This document shows, in pieces, positions 1 to 10,978 of a DNA stretch of 64,000 nucleotides. Both the position numbers and the translations under genes were made by a program. The notes under the pieces were generated by a model. The model was not told the origin of the DNA. It saw only the letters and a list, made by a program, of their open reading frames with translations, and did not search any database. The stretch is from positions 125,254-189,253 of the forward strand of contig SIJG01000062.1 of the NCBI GenBank assembly GCA_023374025.1, in the 5' to 3' direction. Each line of letters begins with the position of its first letter. The first letter of the stretch is position 1. This DNA comes from Heterodera schachtii (taxonomy: Eukaryota; Nematoda; Chromadorea; Rhabditida; Heteroderidae).

Positions 1-1
1 A

Positions 2-2413
2 AAAGAAAATTCGGAACAACCAAAATTAATCATTCCATACCAATTAAGGGAAAAAATTTTTCACAATATTCATGATGAGGGACATTTCGGTTTTGAAAAG
101 ACATGGCCGGAAATAAAAAATCGATTTTATTGGGAAGAAATGAAAAAGGATGTCCGATTATTAACCGAGACTTGTGAATTATGTCAAAAAAGAAAAATAT
201 ACCCAGGACAAGCAAAATCGGCACCAAGTGTTCCAATTGTGCCAACAGAAACACCATTTCAAAGAGTACATTGTGACCTAATGGGTCCACTTAAAAAGAC
301 GAGACTTGGAAATCTATACATAATTTTAACAATTGACAGTTTCTCAAAATGGGTAACGGCAAAGGCTATACCAAATCAGAAAGCGGATACAGTATCTGAG
401 GCATTTATAGAAACAGTTATCCATCAGCATTCGGTACCAGAAATTGTCATTACAGACCAAGGGAGACAATTCACATCACAAATTTTTGCGGACCTTTCAA
501 AAATTTATGGGTTTGAACATAAAATGTCAACACCCTATCATCAGCAATCAAATGGATTAGCTGAAGGCTCAATGAAAATCCTAGCAAATATTATGTCCCC
601 AATAATTAATGAAAACGGAGATAATTGGGACGAAATATTGTCACATGCAATTTTTGCATATAACACGTCAATAAATGTGGCAACAAAAAATTCTCCATTT
701 TACATTAATTATTTACGGCAGCCCCGTTTGCCAACTGATTTGTTATTGAAATTGCCCATAGCAAAGGAAGGAGCAGGCGATGTATCGATTTATGCTCAAA
801 ATCAATCGGAAAGAGCACAAATCGCTTGGAAAATTGCAAGAGAAGAAATATTAAAGGCACAAGAAAAATATAAGGAGGCAAATGACAAATCAAGGAAGGC
901 AGTTGAGAAAGAATTTGAAATCGGTGATTTAGTCCTAATAAAAAAGGAAGTCTTAAAACATAAATTCGATCACAGGTGGTCAGGTCCTTATAGATGCATT
1001 GGAGTCGAAAAAGACAAAATGAATTTGATTGTAAAACCACTCGATGGTAAGGGAAAAATGCGCAAAATTCATATGGAAAAAGTTAAGTCCTTTAATGGAC
1101 CTGCAATTTTGCCACTAAGGGATTCTGATGAACCATTAAACTGGGAAAAATATTTTGACGATCCTAATCTGGAACAAGAGGAAGCTGAAGAAGAAAGTGA
1201 AATTTCAGAAAACGAAAACGGGAAAGAAACAGAAAAAAATAAAATTTTTGGTGAAACGGACAGAAAATTAAAGAAAAAAGGATTATCGGAGTATGGATTT
1301 GAAAGTAGTGAAGAGGAAAATGAATTGAATGCAATTGCATTTGTACGAAATAATGCATTTGATGAAGCAGGAGATGAATTAGGACCAGAAATTCCATGGC
1401 GTTTTGAAAATGTTGAAATCGACCCAAGAAATGACCAAACAATTTTAGAAATTTTCCTTGACGGAGTCTTAAAAAATGCGAGCACCGGTTGGCTAAACCC
1501 CACCAGAATATCCTTACTTTCGTATGTGTCAAGAGATTTAGTTCAGGAATATTGGGAAATTTTTATCGACGGAGATGGAGAGCAATATGTAACAGCATCC
1601 ATATTTGGGGAAACTTTCGATATTTTTATAAGTGAAGAAGCGGAAGGAATTATTTTGGGCATGGAAGTACAATTAAAGTTAGGAGAAAGATTTACGTTGA
1701 GAACTGATGGTGTTAATGAAACATACACCGAAATATTCACGGATATAACCGGTCAAACATTTGAAGTTATAAGGACACCAGAAATTTGGATAACAGCTAA
1801 GGATTACATTGAAAATACCGAAGAAAGTGAAAGCCCAAAAATGTCTATTAATGTCATAAAAGAAGGAAAATTTTTAAGTATATTGGATACAGCTCCTTTT
1901 GAAATGGAAAATGATGAGGAATTAAACTTAAATAAAAGCAATGAAAATGAATTTGAAAATAAAAATAAAAATGAACAAGACAATTCAATGTCAATTCAAA
2001 ATTCAAACGGTTTTACAGGCTCTGAACCAATGTACGAATCATTGTCAGACACGGAGGAAGTTGAACTGAAGGTTAAAAAGGTGGAGGAAGCGAAAGCAAA
2101 ACGTTTGGAAGACTCACAAAAAATGCTGCAAAATGAGGTAGAAAAGTTAAAAAAGGAATTGGTTGAAATGAAAAAGAAAGAAGTGTCAAGGAAGAGAAAA
2201 AGGTTGACAAAAAATGAACAAGTAAAAGTGGAAAAAGTGCCAACAAAGGTAAAAGAAGTAAAAAAGACGGAGGATGGAGAAAAGAAGGATGAAAAGGAAT
2301 TAAAAGGAATTGGAAATGAAAGAGAGTTGAAGGAAGTGAACGAAGAGGAAAAAGAAAAGAAAGACAAAAAAGGAAAAGAAGAAGCAAAAAAGGAAGGAAA
2401 TTGTGCTAATTGA
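2..2413 (+). CDS. Ty3/gypsy-type retrotransposon polyprotein, C-terminal part with integrase (5' end outside window)
   Basis: The frame is open from the window edge, so the gene begins upstream; the first Met is at 140. Seen: an integrase zinc finger of HHCC type (His at 71-73 and 83-85, then Cys-x2-Cys 12 and 15 residues into the 140 frame). The DDE core follows: Asp at 275-277 in a HCDLMGP motif, Asp in VITDQG, and Glu in NGLAEG exactly 35 residues after the second Asp. A GPY/F module (RWSGPY) follows about 180 residues further on. Known: this order is typical of Ty3/gypsy integrases, which insert the cDNA into host DNA. The remaining ~430 residues are unlike usual gypsy proteins: acidic, then an unrecognised folded-looking stretch, then a Lys/Glu-rich coiled coil. 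The stop is TGA at 2411-2413. No break is seen, so it may be a fairly young copy. Confidence 0.9.
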   Translation, partial: KENSEQPKLIIPYQLREKIFHNIHDEGHFGFEKTWPEIKNRFYWEEMKKDVRLLTETCELCQKRKIYPGQAKSAPSVPIVPTETPFQRVHCDLMGPLKKTRLGNLYIILTIDSFSKWVTAKAIPNQKADTVSEAFIETVIHQHSVPEIVITDQGRQFTSQIFADLSKIYGFEHKMSTPYHQQSNGLAEGSMKILANIMSPIINENGDNWDEILSHAIFAYNTSINVATKNSPFYINYLRQPRLPTDLLLKLPIAKEGAGDVSIYAQNQSERAQIAWKIAREEILKAQEKYKEANDKSRKAVEKEFEIGDLVLIKKEVLKHKFDHRWSGPYRCIGVEKDKMNLIVKPLDGKGKMRKIHMEKVKSFNGPAILPLRDSDEPLNWEKYFDDPNLEQEEAEEESEISENENGKETEKNKIFGETDRKLKKKGLSEYGFESSEEENELNAIAFVRNNAFDEAGDELGPEIPWRFENVEIDPRNDQTILEIFLDGVLKNASTGWLNPTRISLLSYVSRDLVQEYWEIFIDGDGEQYVTASIFGETFDIFISEEAEGIILGMEVQLKLGERFTLRTDGVNETYTEIFTDITGQTFEVIRTPEIWITAKDYIENTEESESPKMSINVIKEGKFLSILDTAPFEMENDEELNLNKSNENEFENKNKNEQDNSMSIQNSNGFTGSEPMYESLSDTEEVELKVKKVEEAKAKRLEDSQKMLQNEVEKLKKELVEMKKKEVSRKRKRLTKNEQVKVEKVPTKVKEVKKTEDGEKKDEKELKGIGNERELKEVNEEEKEKKDKKGKEEAKKEGNCAN

Positions 2414-3242
2414 TTTGGAAGATGATTGGAAAAAAGTGCCCCAGCACGAAGACGAGGTTTCGTTAGGTCCTGAGGAGGAAGACGAAGAACGAATTTTATT
2501 CCCAACTCCAAAGGGTGCCGAACTCCAGAATTTGAGTTTTTGGGAATCGTGCCATAATAAAGCAAAAATTAGAGGCGAAATGGAAGAAAAGTCGAAAGAA
2601 AAGGAAAAGAGGGAAACGAACGCCTTGCGTTTGGCGCGAGCCGAAATTCGATCGGCGGAATTAAGCATAATTGAAAAAAGAGACGAAGAAATTCCGCCGG
2701 AGGGGAAGAGAATCAGAAATGAATTGGACATTAATTGCGAAACGGAAGAAGAGGAAAGGAACCGAAAAAAATACCGAGCTCACACTCCGGTAACGGGAAT
2801 GGCGATAAAAAGTTTTTTGGGCGAAGAAAGGCCGAAGGAAATGAAAGAAATAATTGAAATGTTGTTGGAAATACGACAAAAGGCTTTGCAAATGGATGAT
2901 GAAGTACAAAAAGTCATGAAGAAAATTGAAATTTTTGAAAAACGCGTAAAGACGGGAGCAGGGCCAAATTTGGGAGAAATTGAGAAAGGCGCGAGAGCAT
3001 TTTGGGAACACGATGAACGCACGCCAACATTCAACCGGGGGAGAGGACGCACGGATTGGCGAAGCAGAGGGAACCGCGGCAGAGGATGGCACGGACCGAG
3101 ATTCGCTTCAAGCTCAGGAATGGCAGCGAACTCAGGAAGAGAATGGGGAGCAACGCGCGAGGAACAATGGGACCAGCCAGGGACATCATCACAAACAAAA
3201 AATTTCGGAGGCCCATTTTTCCGAATGAGCGATTGGGATTAA
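2340..3242 (+). CDS. Second retroelement frame with RGG-rich C-terminus
   Basis: This frame opens just after a TGA at 2337-2339 and overlaps the integrase frame by 74 bases of A/G-rich sequence, offset by +1. There is no ATG near its beginning; the first lies about 170 bases past the integrase stop. Seen: a charged, coiled-coil-like region, then an Arg/Gly-rich box (RGRGRTDWRSRGNRGRGW) and a Ser/Gly/Asn tail ending in MSDWD, with TAA at 3240-3242. RGG boxes usually bind RNA or single-stranded nucleic acid. It could be joined to the integrase by +1 frameshifting, be a separate downstream protein, or result from a one-base indel in one long frame. Its place between integrase and LTR is unusual, because nucleic-acid-binding gag modules normally lie at the other end. 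Function not recognised. Confidence 0.6.
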   Translation, partial: TKRKKKRKTKKEKKKQKRKEIVLIDLEDDWKKVPQHEDEVSLGPEEEDEERILFPTPKGAELQNLSFWESCHNKAKIRGEMEEKSKEKEKRETNALRLARAEIRSAELSIIEKRDEEIPPEGKRIRNELDINCETEEEERNRKKYRAHTPVTGMAIKSFLGEERPKEMKEIIEMLLEIRQKALQMDDEVQKVMKKIEIFEKRVKTGAGPNLGEIEKGARAFWEHDERTPTFNRGRGRTDWRSRGNRGRGWHGPRFASSSGMAANSGREWGATREEQWDQPGTSSQTKNFGGPFFRMSDWD

Positions 3243-3527
3243 ATTGTTAATTAATGAATATTTTTAAAATATTGCATTTACTCATTTAATCAAAAATAAT
3301 AAAAATAAAATAAAAAACAATAAAAATCCAAAAACACAAAAAAAATGCAATATTTTATAATAAGAAATTTAATTGGAATAATTGTGGTCAATTAGAAGAA
3401 AGAAAATGAGACAAAAATCTCTTTTTAACCTTTAACTGCTCATTTTCTCTCTTCCCACAAATCGATTAATACTCATTTGATTGTACTTCGCCATTCATTG
3501 ACCGGGGACGGTCAATCTGGGGGCCCT

Positions 3528-3858
3528 TGATGACTAATATTTAATCATTTACTCCTTTTCTCATTGTCTCTACTCTTTTTCTTCTCTCCCTCTTCTTTGC
3601 TTATAGCCATATGACAATTTGCCTGGGGCGGTCCTTCCCTTTGTCTCCTCCCCCAATATGCTTGTATATGCTTTTCCTTTGTCCATCCCCTAATCACTTC
3701 ACCTGGCCGTTGGATCCGGATCCCGACCCCCTCCCTTCCCCGCTCCGAATCGGGGAAGCTCACCATTGTTAAACATGTACCCTCGGAATAAAGGATATTA
3801 TTCCACTTATTATCCCTTTTGTGGTGGGCTTATCAAAGGTACGGTAACACCATAATCA
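3528..3858 (+). repeat. Candidate 3' LTR of the retrotransposon
   Basis: A purine-rich tract (CTGGGGG at 3517-3523) lies just upstream of a TGATGACTAATATT start, as a polypurine tract precedes a 3' LTR. Inside are an AATAAA-type polyadenylation signal (about 3787) and a possible end at ...ATAATCA near 3858. The 5' LTR is outside the window, so the borders are inferred only from TG...CA and the position after the coding frames. Confidence 0.4.
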
Positions 3859-4530
3859 GGTTCAATACCGGTTGATGTTTTTCTTTTTAATTAGTTCTGA
3901 TTCGGGGGTGTATTTTCACCCAAAAAAGGGAAATTTCTGAAAAATTTGGCTAATTTCTAACAAAATTCATAAAAAAAATTTCCACGGCGGCTGCCTATCG
4001 GCACCATCGGTCCTCAAAAACTTATTTCTTTCATAGAAAATTGTCTCAAAATCTAAAAAATTGGTCATTTTTGGTGAAAATCTGGGAACAAATTTCATTA
4101 AAATTTTCAAAAATTTTCCCGGCGGCGCCTAACGGCACCGCCGGATCTCCATCCTCGCACATTCACCAAGTTTTTTTTTTTTTTGCAAATATGTGCCTCA
4201 ACAAAAATTTGTTAAAATCTGTGTTCCAATTTTGCTTGAGTAAATCATGAAAAAAAATTTATCCGGAAAAATCTCAATTTTTGGTGAATATCTGTTAGAA
4301 ATAAAATTTAAAATTCGCCCCTATCAGCACGCCGGCCCTCCAAAACGTATTTTTTCTTAAAAAATTATCCCAAAATCCCTAAATTTAGTCTATTTTAAGA
4401 CAAAATTTATGTAATTTATGCCAAAAGAAAATGAATCTTAGGCGATACAGTGACTAAAGGAATGTGGAGCCAAACACATCATTCATTAAAATTAATTTTT
4501 TGTGAAATTTTTTGGAATTAATTCAAATCA

Positions 4531-4647
4531 AACCCCCGCCCCCGCGGGGGCGGAATTTTCGTGCCCCCGTCCCCGCCCCCGCGACTCTGACCCCCGCCAT
4601 CCCCGCCCCCGCGAAAAGCCACCCCCGCCCGCGGGGCTCGAACCCTA
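4531..4647. repeat. GC-rich repeat of CCCCGCCCCCGCG words
   Basis: About 115 bases are built from variants of CCCCGCCCCCGCG and end in GGGGCTCGAACCCTA. The CCCTA end resembles the ends of the MITEs nearby, so this may be one end of a decayed element. No matching left end is seen. Confidence 0.55.
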
Positions 4648-4853
4648 ATTATTATAGTTAAAAAATGATGAAAAATTTTAAAAATATTGTCAATTTATGA
4701 CTTTTAAAGGTGAGAATTTTTAATTTTAAATTAATAAAAAATAAGAAAATCACCAAAAAGGAAGCGATAAGGCGCATTAAGAGAAAATATAAACAAAGAA
4801 TTGAATTAAAAAAAAATGTTTAAGCAATTTATGTTTTATCTGACATTCATCAT

Positions 4854-4986
4854 TAGGGCTGCAAATTATATGAAAATCCATTTTTTTTCATGGGTTTTTG
4901 GGAGGCCTGAAACGCACGAAAATATGTTTTTAGCTTGATTTGAAGCTTCTATGATGACTTTCTATATCCGTATTTTTGCAGCCCTA
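4854..4986. mobile_element. Short hAT-like MITE (TAGGGCTGC family)
   Basis: It begins TAGGGCTGCAAATTATATG and ends TATTTTTGCAGCCCTA, a terminal inverted repeat. The flanks TTCATCAT and TTCATCCA are a near match for an 8-bp target duplication. It is an internally deleted relative of the 38535-39004 element. Confidence 0.65.
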
Positions 4987-5518
4987 TTCATCCACAAGGA
5001 CCGGAGTTTTAGTCACGAAAAATCGGGAACAGACACCTAAAAGAGGCATGGAAAAAAATAAAAAAAAAAGTAAGTAAGCAAACTTAAATTAAATATTGAA
5101 TTTACTGCTGCAATCATAGTTGAAATTAACTTGTGAATACAAAAATTCTTGCAAAATTTTATTTGGTCGCAGGCTTAGATTTTTTGTGAAAAATTTAGAT
5201 TTTTAATTTTTGTCACATTGAAACATTTACAAATTTTTGACATTTCATTTTTGAAATGAACAACTTTTGTAAATTCGCTTATTCATTCGTACCTTTTCCG
5301 TCGACATTTTGTTTTGTCATTTGATTTCATTTGGTTAAATGTTGCAAATTGCCATTCATATAAACTTAGGATTGGTAATAATTAGTCAATTATGCCTTAA
5401 ATGAAAAAAAAATTGCAATAAAAGCACAGCGAAAAACTGCGAATTACAGCACATTTTTAAAATTAAATATTAATATTTTCTATCTAAGCAAAAAAAAATT
5501 ATATAAATTCATTTTTCT

Positions 5519-6235
5519 ATGTTCTTCGTAAATTTTGCTGCTTTTTTTAATATTCCTACAATTTTATTTGGTGAGGTAATTTATGTGAATTTATTTTCAA
5601 AAGTCGCAATTTGTTATTATTTTTTCATTTTTTTAAATATTATCGAATAAAACAATGCTTTTCAAAATGATTTAAGCTGTTATCAAACATAAATCATTTT
5701 TGATAAAAAAATTCAGATAAATATTTGTCATCCAATTTTTAGGATTTGACTGAAGCGGGCATCGAATGCCAACCCACCGGTGTCTGTAAGGACATTCCTG
5801 GCTCAACTCCTGGGAGTACCGTATGCTCAGACAAGTGCTACAGTTGCACGTACAAAAATTGTTGCAACAAAGTGTACACGAGTCAGTACGCCAAATGCTC
5901 AATTAAGGGATTTCGTAAAAAAGGATACATTGGCAATGTGCCGGTCGAAATTGGTGCAACGAAGAAACGAGACGTTTGTAAGATGCTTAAAACTTTTTAA
6001 AAATAATTTAAAATTTTAATTTTTTTACCGTAATTAATTTAAATTTGGGTTGAAATTTTTTTGCAATTTTTAAGACTGTTCTAAAAGTAATCCATGCGCA
6101 AAAGAAGGCTACAAATGCGTGGCCTATAAAAAGGGAGACGACAGAGGCTTCTGCTGGTTAGAAAAAGTTGAGAAAGGGCCCCCTTCAAGCTTTGCTTTGG
6201 CAATTGCGATCGCCGGCCTTGTCATTCTGCTGTGA
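5519..6235 (+). CDS. Small cysteine-rich protein with signal peptide and hydrophobic C-terminus (three exons)
   Basis: Inferred exons are 5519-5575, 5743-5977 and 6075-6235, giving about 150 residues. Exon 1 (MFFVNFAAFFNIPTILFGE) looks like a signal peptide and ends at GAG|GTAAT. Exon 2 follows TTTTTAG and has eight Cys, including CYSC and a CC pair. It ends in T|GTAAG and joins in phase to exon 3 after TTTTTAAG. Exon 3 adds four Cys (spacing C-x5-C-x6-C-x10-C) and ends in FALAIAIAGLVILL before TGA. Such a hydrophobic end suggests a GPI-anchor signal or a single membrane span. A TATAAA-like stretch lies near 5502 and AATAAA at 6316-6321. Exon 1 is the least certain part. The family is not recognised; a secreted or surface disulfide-rich protein is the most I can say. 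Confidence 0.55.
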
Positions 6236-6480
6236 TTGGACTGATCAGAAAGTGTGTTGAAGTGATCAAAGAACGACGAGACGAACAGCCACTGATTTGA
6301 TGGCACTGACTATAAAATAAATCATGGCATCTGTATTTTAAAACTGGCAGTTTTTATATTAATAAAAACTTTTCCATGGTAAATAGCAAAATAATTCTTA
6401 AATATATTTTATTTTTTAACTTAAAGCAAATTTAATTTTTAGTTTTCCTTTTTATTAACTACTAATCTATTTGTCATAAA

Positions 6481-7094
6481 TAGGGATGTCAATTTTATGT
6501 AAATACATATTTTTTTCCTGGCTTCTCCATGCTCTAAATAGTAGGAAAAACACTTTCTTTTTTGTGTTTGCGAACAAAAGTTGGGACTTTTATTTACATA
6601 TTTTTACATATTTCGGGATTTTCTACATATTTGGTAATATTTTGGACTTTTTCTTACATATTTTCATTTTTTTTTACATATTTTGAGGGTTTTTTACGGA
6701 AAATTTTGAAAATCCTCAAAGAAAAGCCAAAATTTCGACAAATTTTTTTATTTTTTTTATACATATTTTGAGAATTTTTGAAAATTTTTTTAGAAATTTC
6801 TTGTGAAAAAATAAAAAAACTATTTTTTTAAATGTACCCCTAAAAAATACCAAAATAATTTTTAAAATGTTAAAAGGTGATTCTAAACCTATTTAGGTCA
6901 TTTTCTGCCATTTTGTGCCAATTTAACATTTTACGAAGATTTATTTCAAAAAATAACCATTAAAAAAAATTTATTTACCTATTTTCGTACATATTTTGGA
7001 TTTTTATACATATTTCTTACATATTTCGGGATTTTTTTTTACATATTTATGTACATATTTTGACCAATTTTTGTACATATTTTTGACATCCCTA
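6481..7094. mobile_element. hAT-type MITE, 614 bp, exact 8-bp target duplication
   Basis: Perfect 11-bp terminal inverted repeats (TAGGGATGTCA / TGACATCCCTA) are flanked by GTCATAAA at 6473-6480 and again at 7095-7102. An 8-bp duplication with such ends is the hAT signature. The interior is non-coding and consists mainly of the word ACATATTTT repeated with small changes. It inserted just downstream of the cysteine-rich gene. Confidence 0.92.
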
Positions 7095-7235
7095 GTCATA
7101 AATATATTTATTTATTTGTGCCCAATAGCTTTTGAATATTCTACTATTGTTTATATAACATTTGTGCTGACTTAAAACTTACATAATTCTTCAGTTAAAA
7201 TTAAAATAATTTACTTCAATTAATTCTAAGTAATT

Positions 7236-7283
7236 TCGATCGGCGACCTTGTCATTCTGCTGTGATTGGACTGACCAGAATTG
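7236..7283 (+). pseudogene. Duplicate of the 3' end of the cysteine-rich gene
   Basis: About 45 bases nearly match 6208-6253, the end of the last exon with its TGA and the start of its 3' UTR (CTTGTCATTCTGCTGTGATT is shared). The copies lie about 1 kb apart with the MITE between them, which suggests an old local duplication of which only this piece is left. Confidence 0.7.
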
Positions 7284-7645
7284 GGATGTTATAATTTTTT
7301 TTTTTGGCATCACCAAACTTTTTTCATCTGGACTTTTGTTTTAAAACATATGTAAGTAATCGAAATTAAAATTTGGATGAATGAAACTTTTCGAGGTTTT
7401 TTTGCTCAAATTGGGAAAACCCAATGATTTGGTGGTCCGGCGTTGCCGCTAGGCGCGAGAAATTTTTTAATTTTTAATGGAACTTGTTAACAAAATGAAA
7501 ATTTTTAAAGATTTCTCAAAACCAAAAAATTCTCAAAAGTTAATTTTGAAAACTTAGCTTCATCGGCCTTTAAACCCTCAAAATGAGGCTAAAGTCCTCA
7601 CAGTTTGGAACTTTTAAAAGGCACGGAATTCCGGTTTCCGATTAA

Positions 7646-7850
7646 GTCACTGGGATTGATTTTCCAGGGTAAAATTGACAATTTTTTATTTTTTCTTTGC
7701 CAAATGTCACTGGATTGATTTTCCTGGGTAAAATTGACAATTTTTTATTTTTTCTTTGCCAAATGTCACTGGATTGATTTTCCTGGGTAAAATTGGATTT
7801 TTTTCTTTGCCAAAATGCCATTGGGATTGATTTCCTTAGTAAAAATGCCA
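7646..7850. repeat. Tandem repeat, ~59-bp unit, about 3.3 copies
   Basis: Units begin GTCACTGGATTGATTTTCC and end TTTCTTTGCCAAAT. The first two are almost identical; the third is shortened in its AT-rich middle and the last is partial. The 7284-7645 stretch before it holds no gene, only a degenerate copy of the GC-rich palindrome at 7437-7459. Confidence 0.85.
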
Positions 7851-8076
7851 ATAGTCTTAATATCGTAAAACTTTTCGCTGCAATTATTTTATTTATGCAG
7901 TTTTCTCATTTAATTTCTAATTTACAGGGATTCTTTTTTTATGTAAATACATGTTTTTTCCTGGATTCTCCATAGTCTAATTAGTAGGAAAAACACTTTC
8001 TTTTTTGTGTTTGCGAACAAAAGTTGGGACTTTTATTTACATATTTTTACATATTTCGGGGTTTTATACATATTAC

Positions 8077-9683
8077 CAGGGATTCTTTTTTTATGTAAGA
8101 AAAATCGCGAAATATGTAAATAAAATATGTATAAAAAATGCTAAAATATGTATGAAAAATGTACAAAAATCCCCAAATATGTATGAAAATATGTAAATAA
8201 AATTTTTTAAATGGTGATTTTTTGGAATCTAAAGGGTGAAATAGGCACAAATTGCCATAAAAATGACCTAAATAGGCTTAAAATTATCTTTAGTAATTTA
8301 AAAATTAATTTTTGATATCCCATTTTTGAAAAAAAAAACTATTTTTTGGGGCACATTTTCAAAAAAAATTTTTTGCTTTTCGCAAAAAATTTCTATAAAT
8401 TCTCAAAATTTTTGAAAAAAATTGCGAAATTTTGGATATTTTTGGGAGTATTTCATAAAAAAAATTCCCTAAAAATTCTCAAAAAATGCAAAATATGTAC
8501 GAAAAAATGCGAAAAAGTCCAAAATATGTATATAAATATGTACATATGTAATATGCAGAAAAATCCGAAAATATGTAAAAATATGTAAATAAAAGTCCCA
8601 ACTTTTGTTCGTAAACACTAGAGATGCGCCGTGAATCACGGTCACGGTCACGGTTACCGTGAATTTCACGGGTTTTTTCACTCACGGTCACGGTCACGAT
8701 TCACGGTACCAATTCACGGTTATTCCGTGAAAAATTTACACTGGATAAAATTGAATATTTATGAGATAAATATTGTTGCATAGAGAAATTTGGTCATTTT
8801 TTGGTAAAAATTTGCTAAGAATAGAGCAAAATTTTCGAAAAATTTCCCCGGCGGCGCCTATCGGCACCGCCGGCCCCTTCTTCTATTCATTAAACTTTTT
8901 TGAACAAAGTCAACTACCAATATTGAGCGAAAACAAATAAAAAACCAAGTTTCAAGGATGACCCCACTTAATAAAAACTCATTAAATTTCTTTAAAAAAA
9001 TTCGCTCGAAATAAAGCTATTTTGAGCATCAGTTAACAATCAACAAATTTTCAAAAAATTTTCACTAAAACCCCTATTTTTCTTAAAAATTGTGTAATAG
9101 CATAGATCGATCAAAAACAAAAAACACTTAAAAAAGGTCGGAATCGATTTTGAACGCAAACTGATGAGAAAAGTGCAAATTATGGGCGCTCCGCGCATGC
9201 CTATGGTATGTAGTGCTATTCGAGACCGAAAATTTCCCGAGACTCGACACTCGTGACCCCGATACTGGAGACCGATTATTTATGGCTCTCATTTTTTGAC
9301 TCATTTTACGAACAAAATCTGTTAACAAATTGCAATCAAATTTTTAAAAATTCGGCGCCCCTGCTGGACCCCCTATTCACAAAAATTTTGAAAAATTTTA
9401 CCACAAAAAATAGTGTAAAAAAATTCGCCGACAGAGGAAAATTAACTTAAAAATTTCACGGTCACGGTCACGAAAAGCGTGAATTTCACGGGTTTTTTGG
9501 ATCACGGTCACGGTCACGATTCACGGGATTAATTCACGGTCACGGTCACGATTCACGGTTCACGGGTTTTTTCAGTCACGGCGCATCTCTAGTAAACACA
9601 AAAAAAGAAAGTGTTTTTCCTACTAATTAGACTATGGAGAATCCAGGAAAAAAACATGTATTTACATAAAAAAAGAATCCCTG
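8077..9683. mobile_element. Middle hAT-type MITE, same family, inserted in opposite orientation
   Basis: It has the same CAGGGATTC ends as its host but inverted. The target duplication CATATTAC is exact at 8069-8076 and 9684-9691. Because host and guest belong to one family and face opposite ways, 8099-8600 and 9690-10110 form a long inverted repeat. Confidence 0.93.
8619..9591. mobile_element. Inner hAT-type MITE, TCACGG family, 973 bp
   Basis: Perfect 16-bp ends (TAGAGATGCGCCGTGA and its inverse) are flanked by an exact GTAAACAC duplication at 8611-8618 and 9592-9599. Both ends are rich in the word TCACGG. The middle carries a GC-rich palindrome (8848-8873). A decayed piece of this family lies at 62301-62530. 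Confidence 0.94.
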
Positions 9684-10120
9684 CATATTACATATGTACA
9701 TATTTATATACATATTTTGGACTTTTTCGCATTTTTTCGTACATATTTTGCATTTTTTGAGAATTTTTAGGGAATTTTTTTTATGAAATACCCCCAAAAA
9801 TATCCAAAATTTCGCATTTTTTTCAAAAATTTTGAGAATTTATAGAAATTTTTTGCGAAAAGCAAAAAATTTTTTTTGAAAATGTGCCCCAAAAAATAGT
9901 TTTTTTTTTTCAAAAATGGGATATCAAAAATTAATTTTTAAATTACTAAAGATAATTTTAAGCCTATTTAGGTCATTTTTATGGCAATTTGTGCCTATTT
10001 CACCCTTTAGAAAGAATTTTTTTCCAAAAAATCACCATTTAAAAAATTTTATTTATATATTTTCATACATATTTTATTTACATATTTCGCGATTTTTCTT
10101 ACATAAAAAAAGAATCCCTG

Positions 10121-10978
10121 NNNNNNNNNNNNNNNNNNNNNNNNNNNNNNNNNNNNNNNNNNNNNNNNNNNNNNNNNNNNNNNNNNNNNNNNNNNNNNNN
10201 NNNNNNNNNNNNNNNNNNNNNNNNNNNNNNNNNNNNNNNNNNNNNNNNNNNNNNNNNNNNNNNNNNNNNNNNNNNNNNNNNNNNNNNNNNNNNNNNNNNN
10301 NNNNNNNNNNNNNNNNNNNNNNNNNNNNNNNNNNNNNNNNNNNNNNNNNNNNNNNNNNNNNNNNNNNNNNNNNNNNNNNNNNNNNNNNNNNNNNNNNNNN
10401 NNNNNNNNNNNNNNNNNNNNNNNNNNNNNNNNNNNNNNNNNNNNNNNNNNNNNNNNNNNNNNNNNNNNNNNNNNNNNNNNNNNNNNNNNNNNNNNNNNNN
10501 NNNNNNNNNNNNNNNNNNNNNNNNNNNNNNNNNNNNNNNNNNNNNNNNNNNNNNNNNNNNNNNNNNNNNNNNNNNNNNNNNNNNNNNNNNNNNNNNNNNN
10601 NNNNNNNNNNNNNNNNNNNNNNNNNNNNNNNNNNNNNNNNNNNNNNNNNNNNNNNNNNNNNNNNNNNNNNNNNNNNNNNNNNNNNNNNNNNNNNNNNNNN
10701 NNNNNNNNNNNNNNNNNNNNNNNNNNNNNNNNNNNNNNNNNNNNNNNNNNNNNNNNNNNNNNNNNNNNNNNNNNNNNNNNNNNNNNNNNNNNNNNNNNNN
10801 NNNNNNNNNNNNNNNNNNNNNNNNNNNNNNNNNNNNNNNNNNNNNNNNNNNNNNNNNNNNNNNNNNNNNNNNNNNNNNNNNNNNNNNNNNNNNNNNNNNN
10901 NNNNNNNNNNNNNNNNNNNNNNNNNNNNNNNNNNNNNNNNNNNNNNNNNNNNNNNNNNNNNNNNNNNNNNNNNNNNNN
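10121..10978. other. Assembly gap (858 N)
   Basis: Unknown bases. Frames that appear to cross it are not real. Confidence 1.

Larger units (their letters stand above)
3859..5518. other. Non-coding AT-rich stretch with two GC-rich palindromes and MITE pieces
   Basis: I see no gene here. It holds two copies of a dispersed GC-rich palindrome (3984-4010, 4118-4144, related to GGCGCCTATCGGCACC), a C-rich repeat at 4531-4647 and a small MITE at 4854-4986. The rest is short-word AT-rich DNA. Confidence 0.7.
7925..10120. mobile_element. Outer hAT-type MITE of a three-level nest
   Basis: It begins CAGGGATTCTTTTTTTATG at 7925 and ends with the inverted copy at 10120, where the assembly gap starts. 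The left flank is CTAATTTA (7917-7924); the right duplication would fall in the gap. Its body is split by the element at 8077-9683. The interior repeats ACATATTTT-like words and has no coding frame. Confidence 0.85.

Noticed and set aside
705..3092. Open frames on the minus strand opposite the retrotransposon
   Set aside because: Phe/Ser/Leu-rich mirror of an A-rich coding strand; the integrase frame has clear domains.
7646..7850. A CRISPR-like array
   Set aside because: Head-to-tail ~59-bp units with no unique spacers, in a eukaryotic setting.
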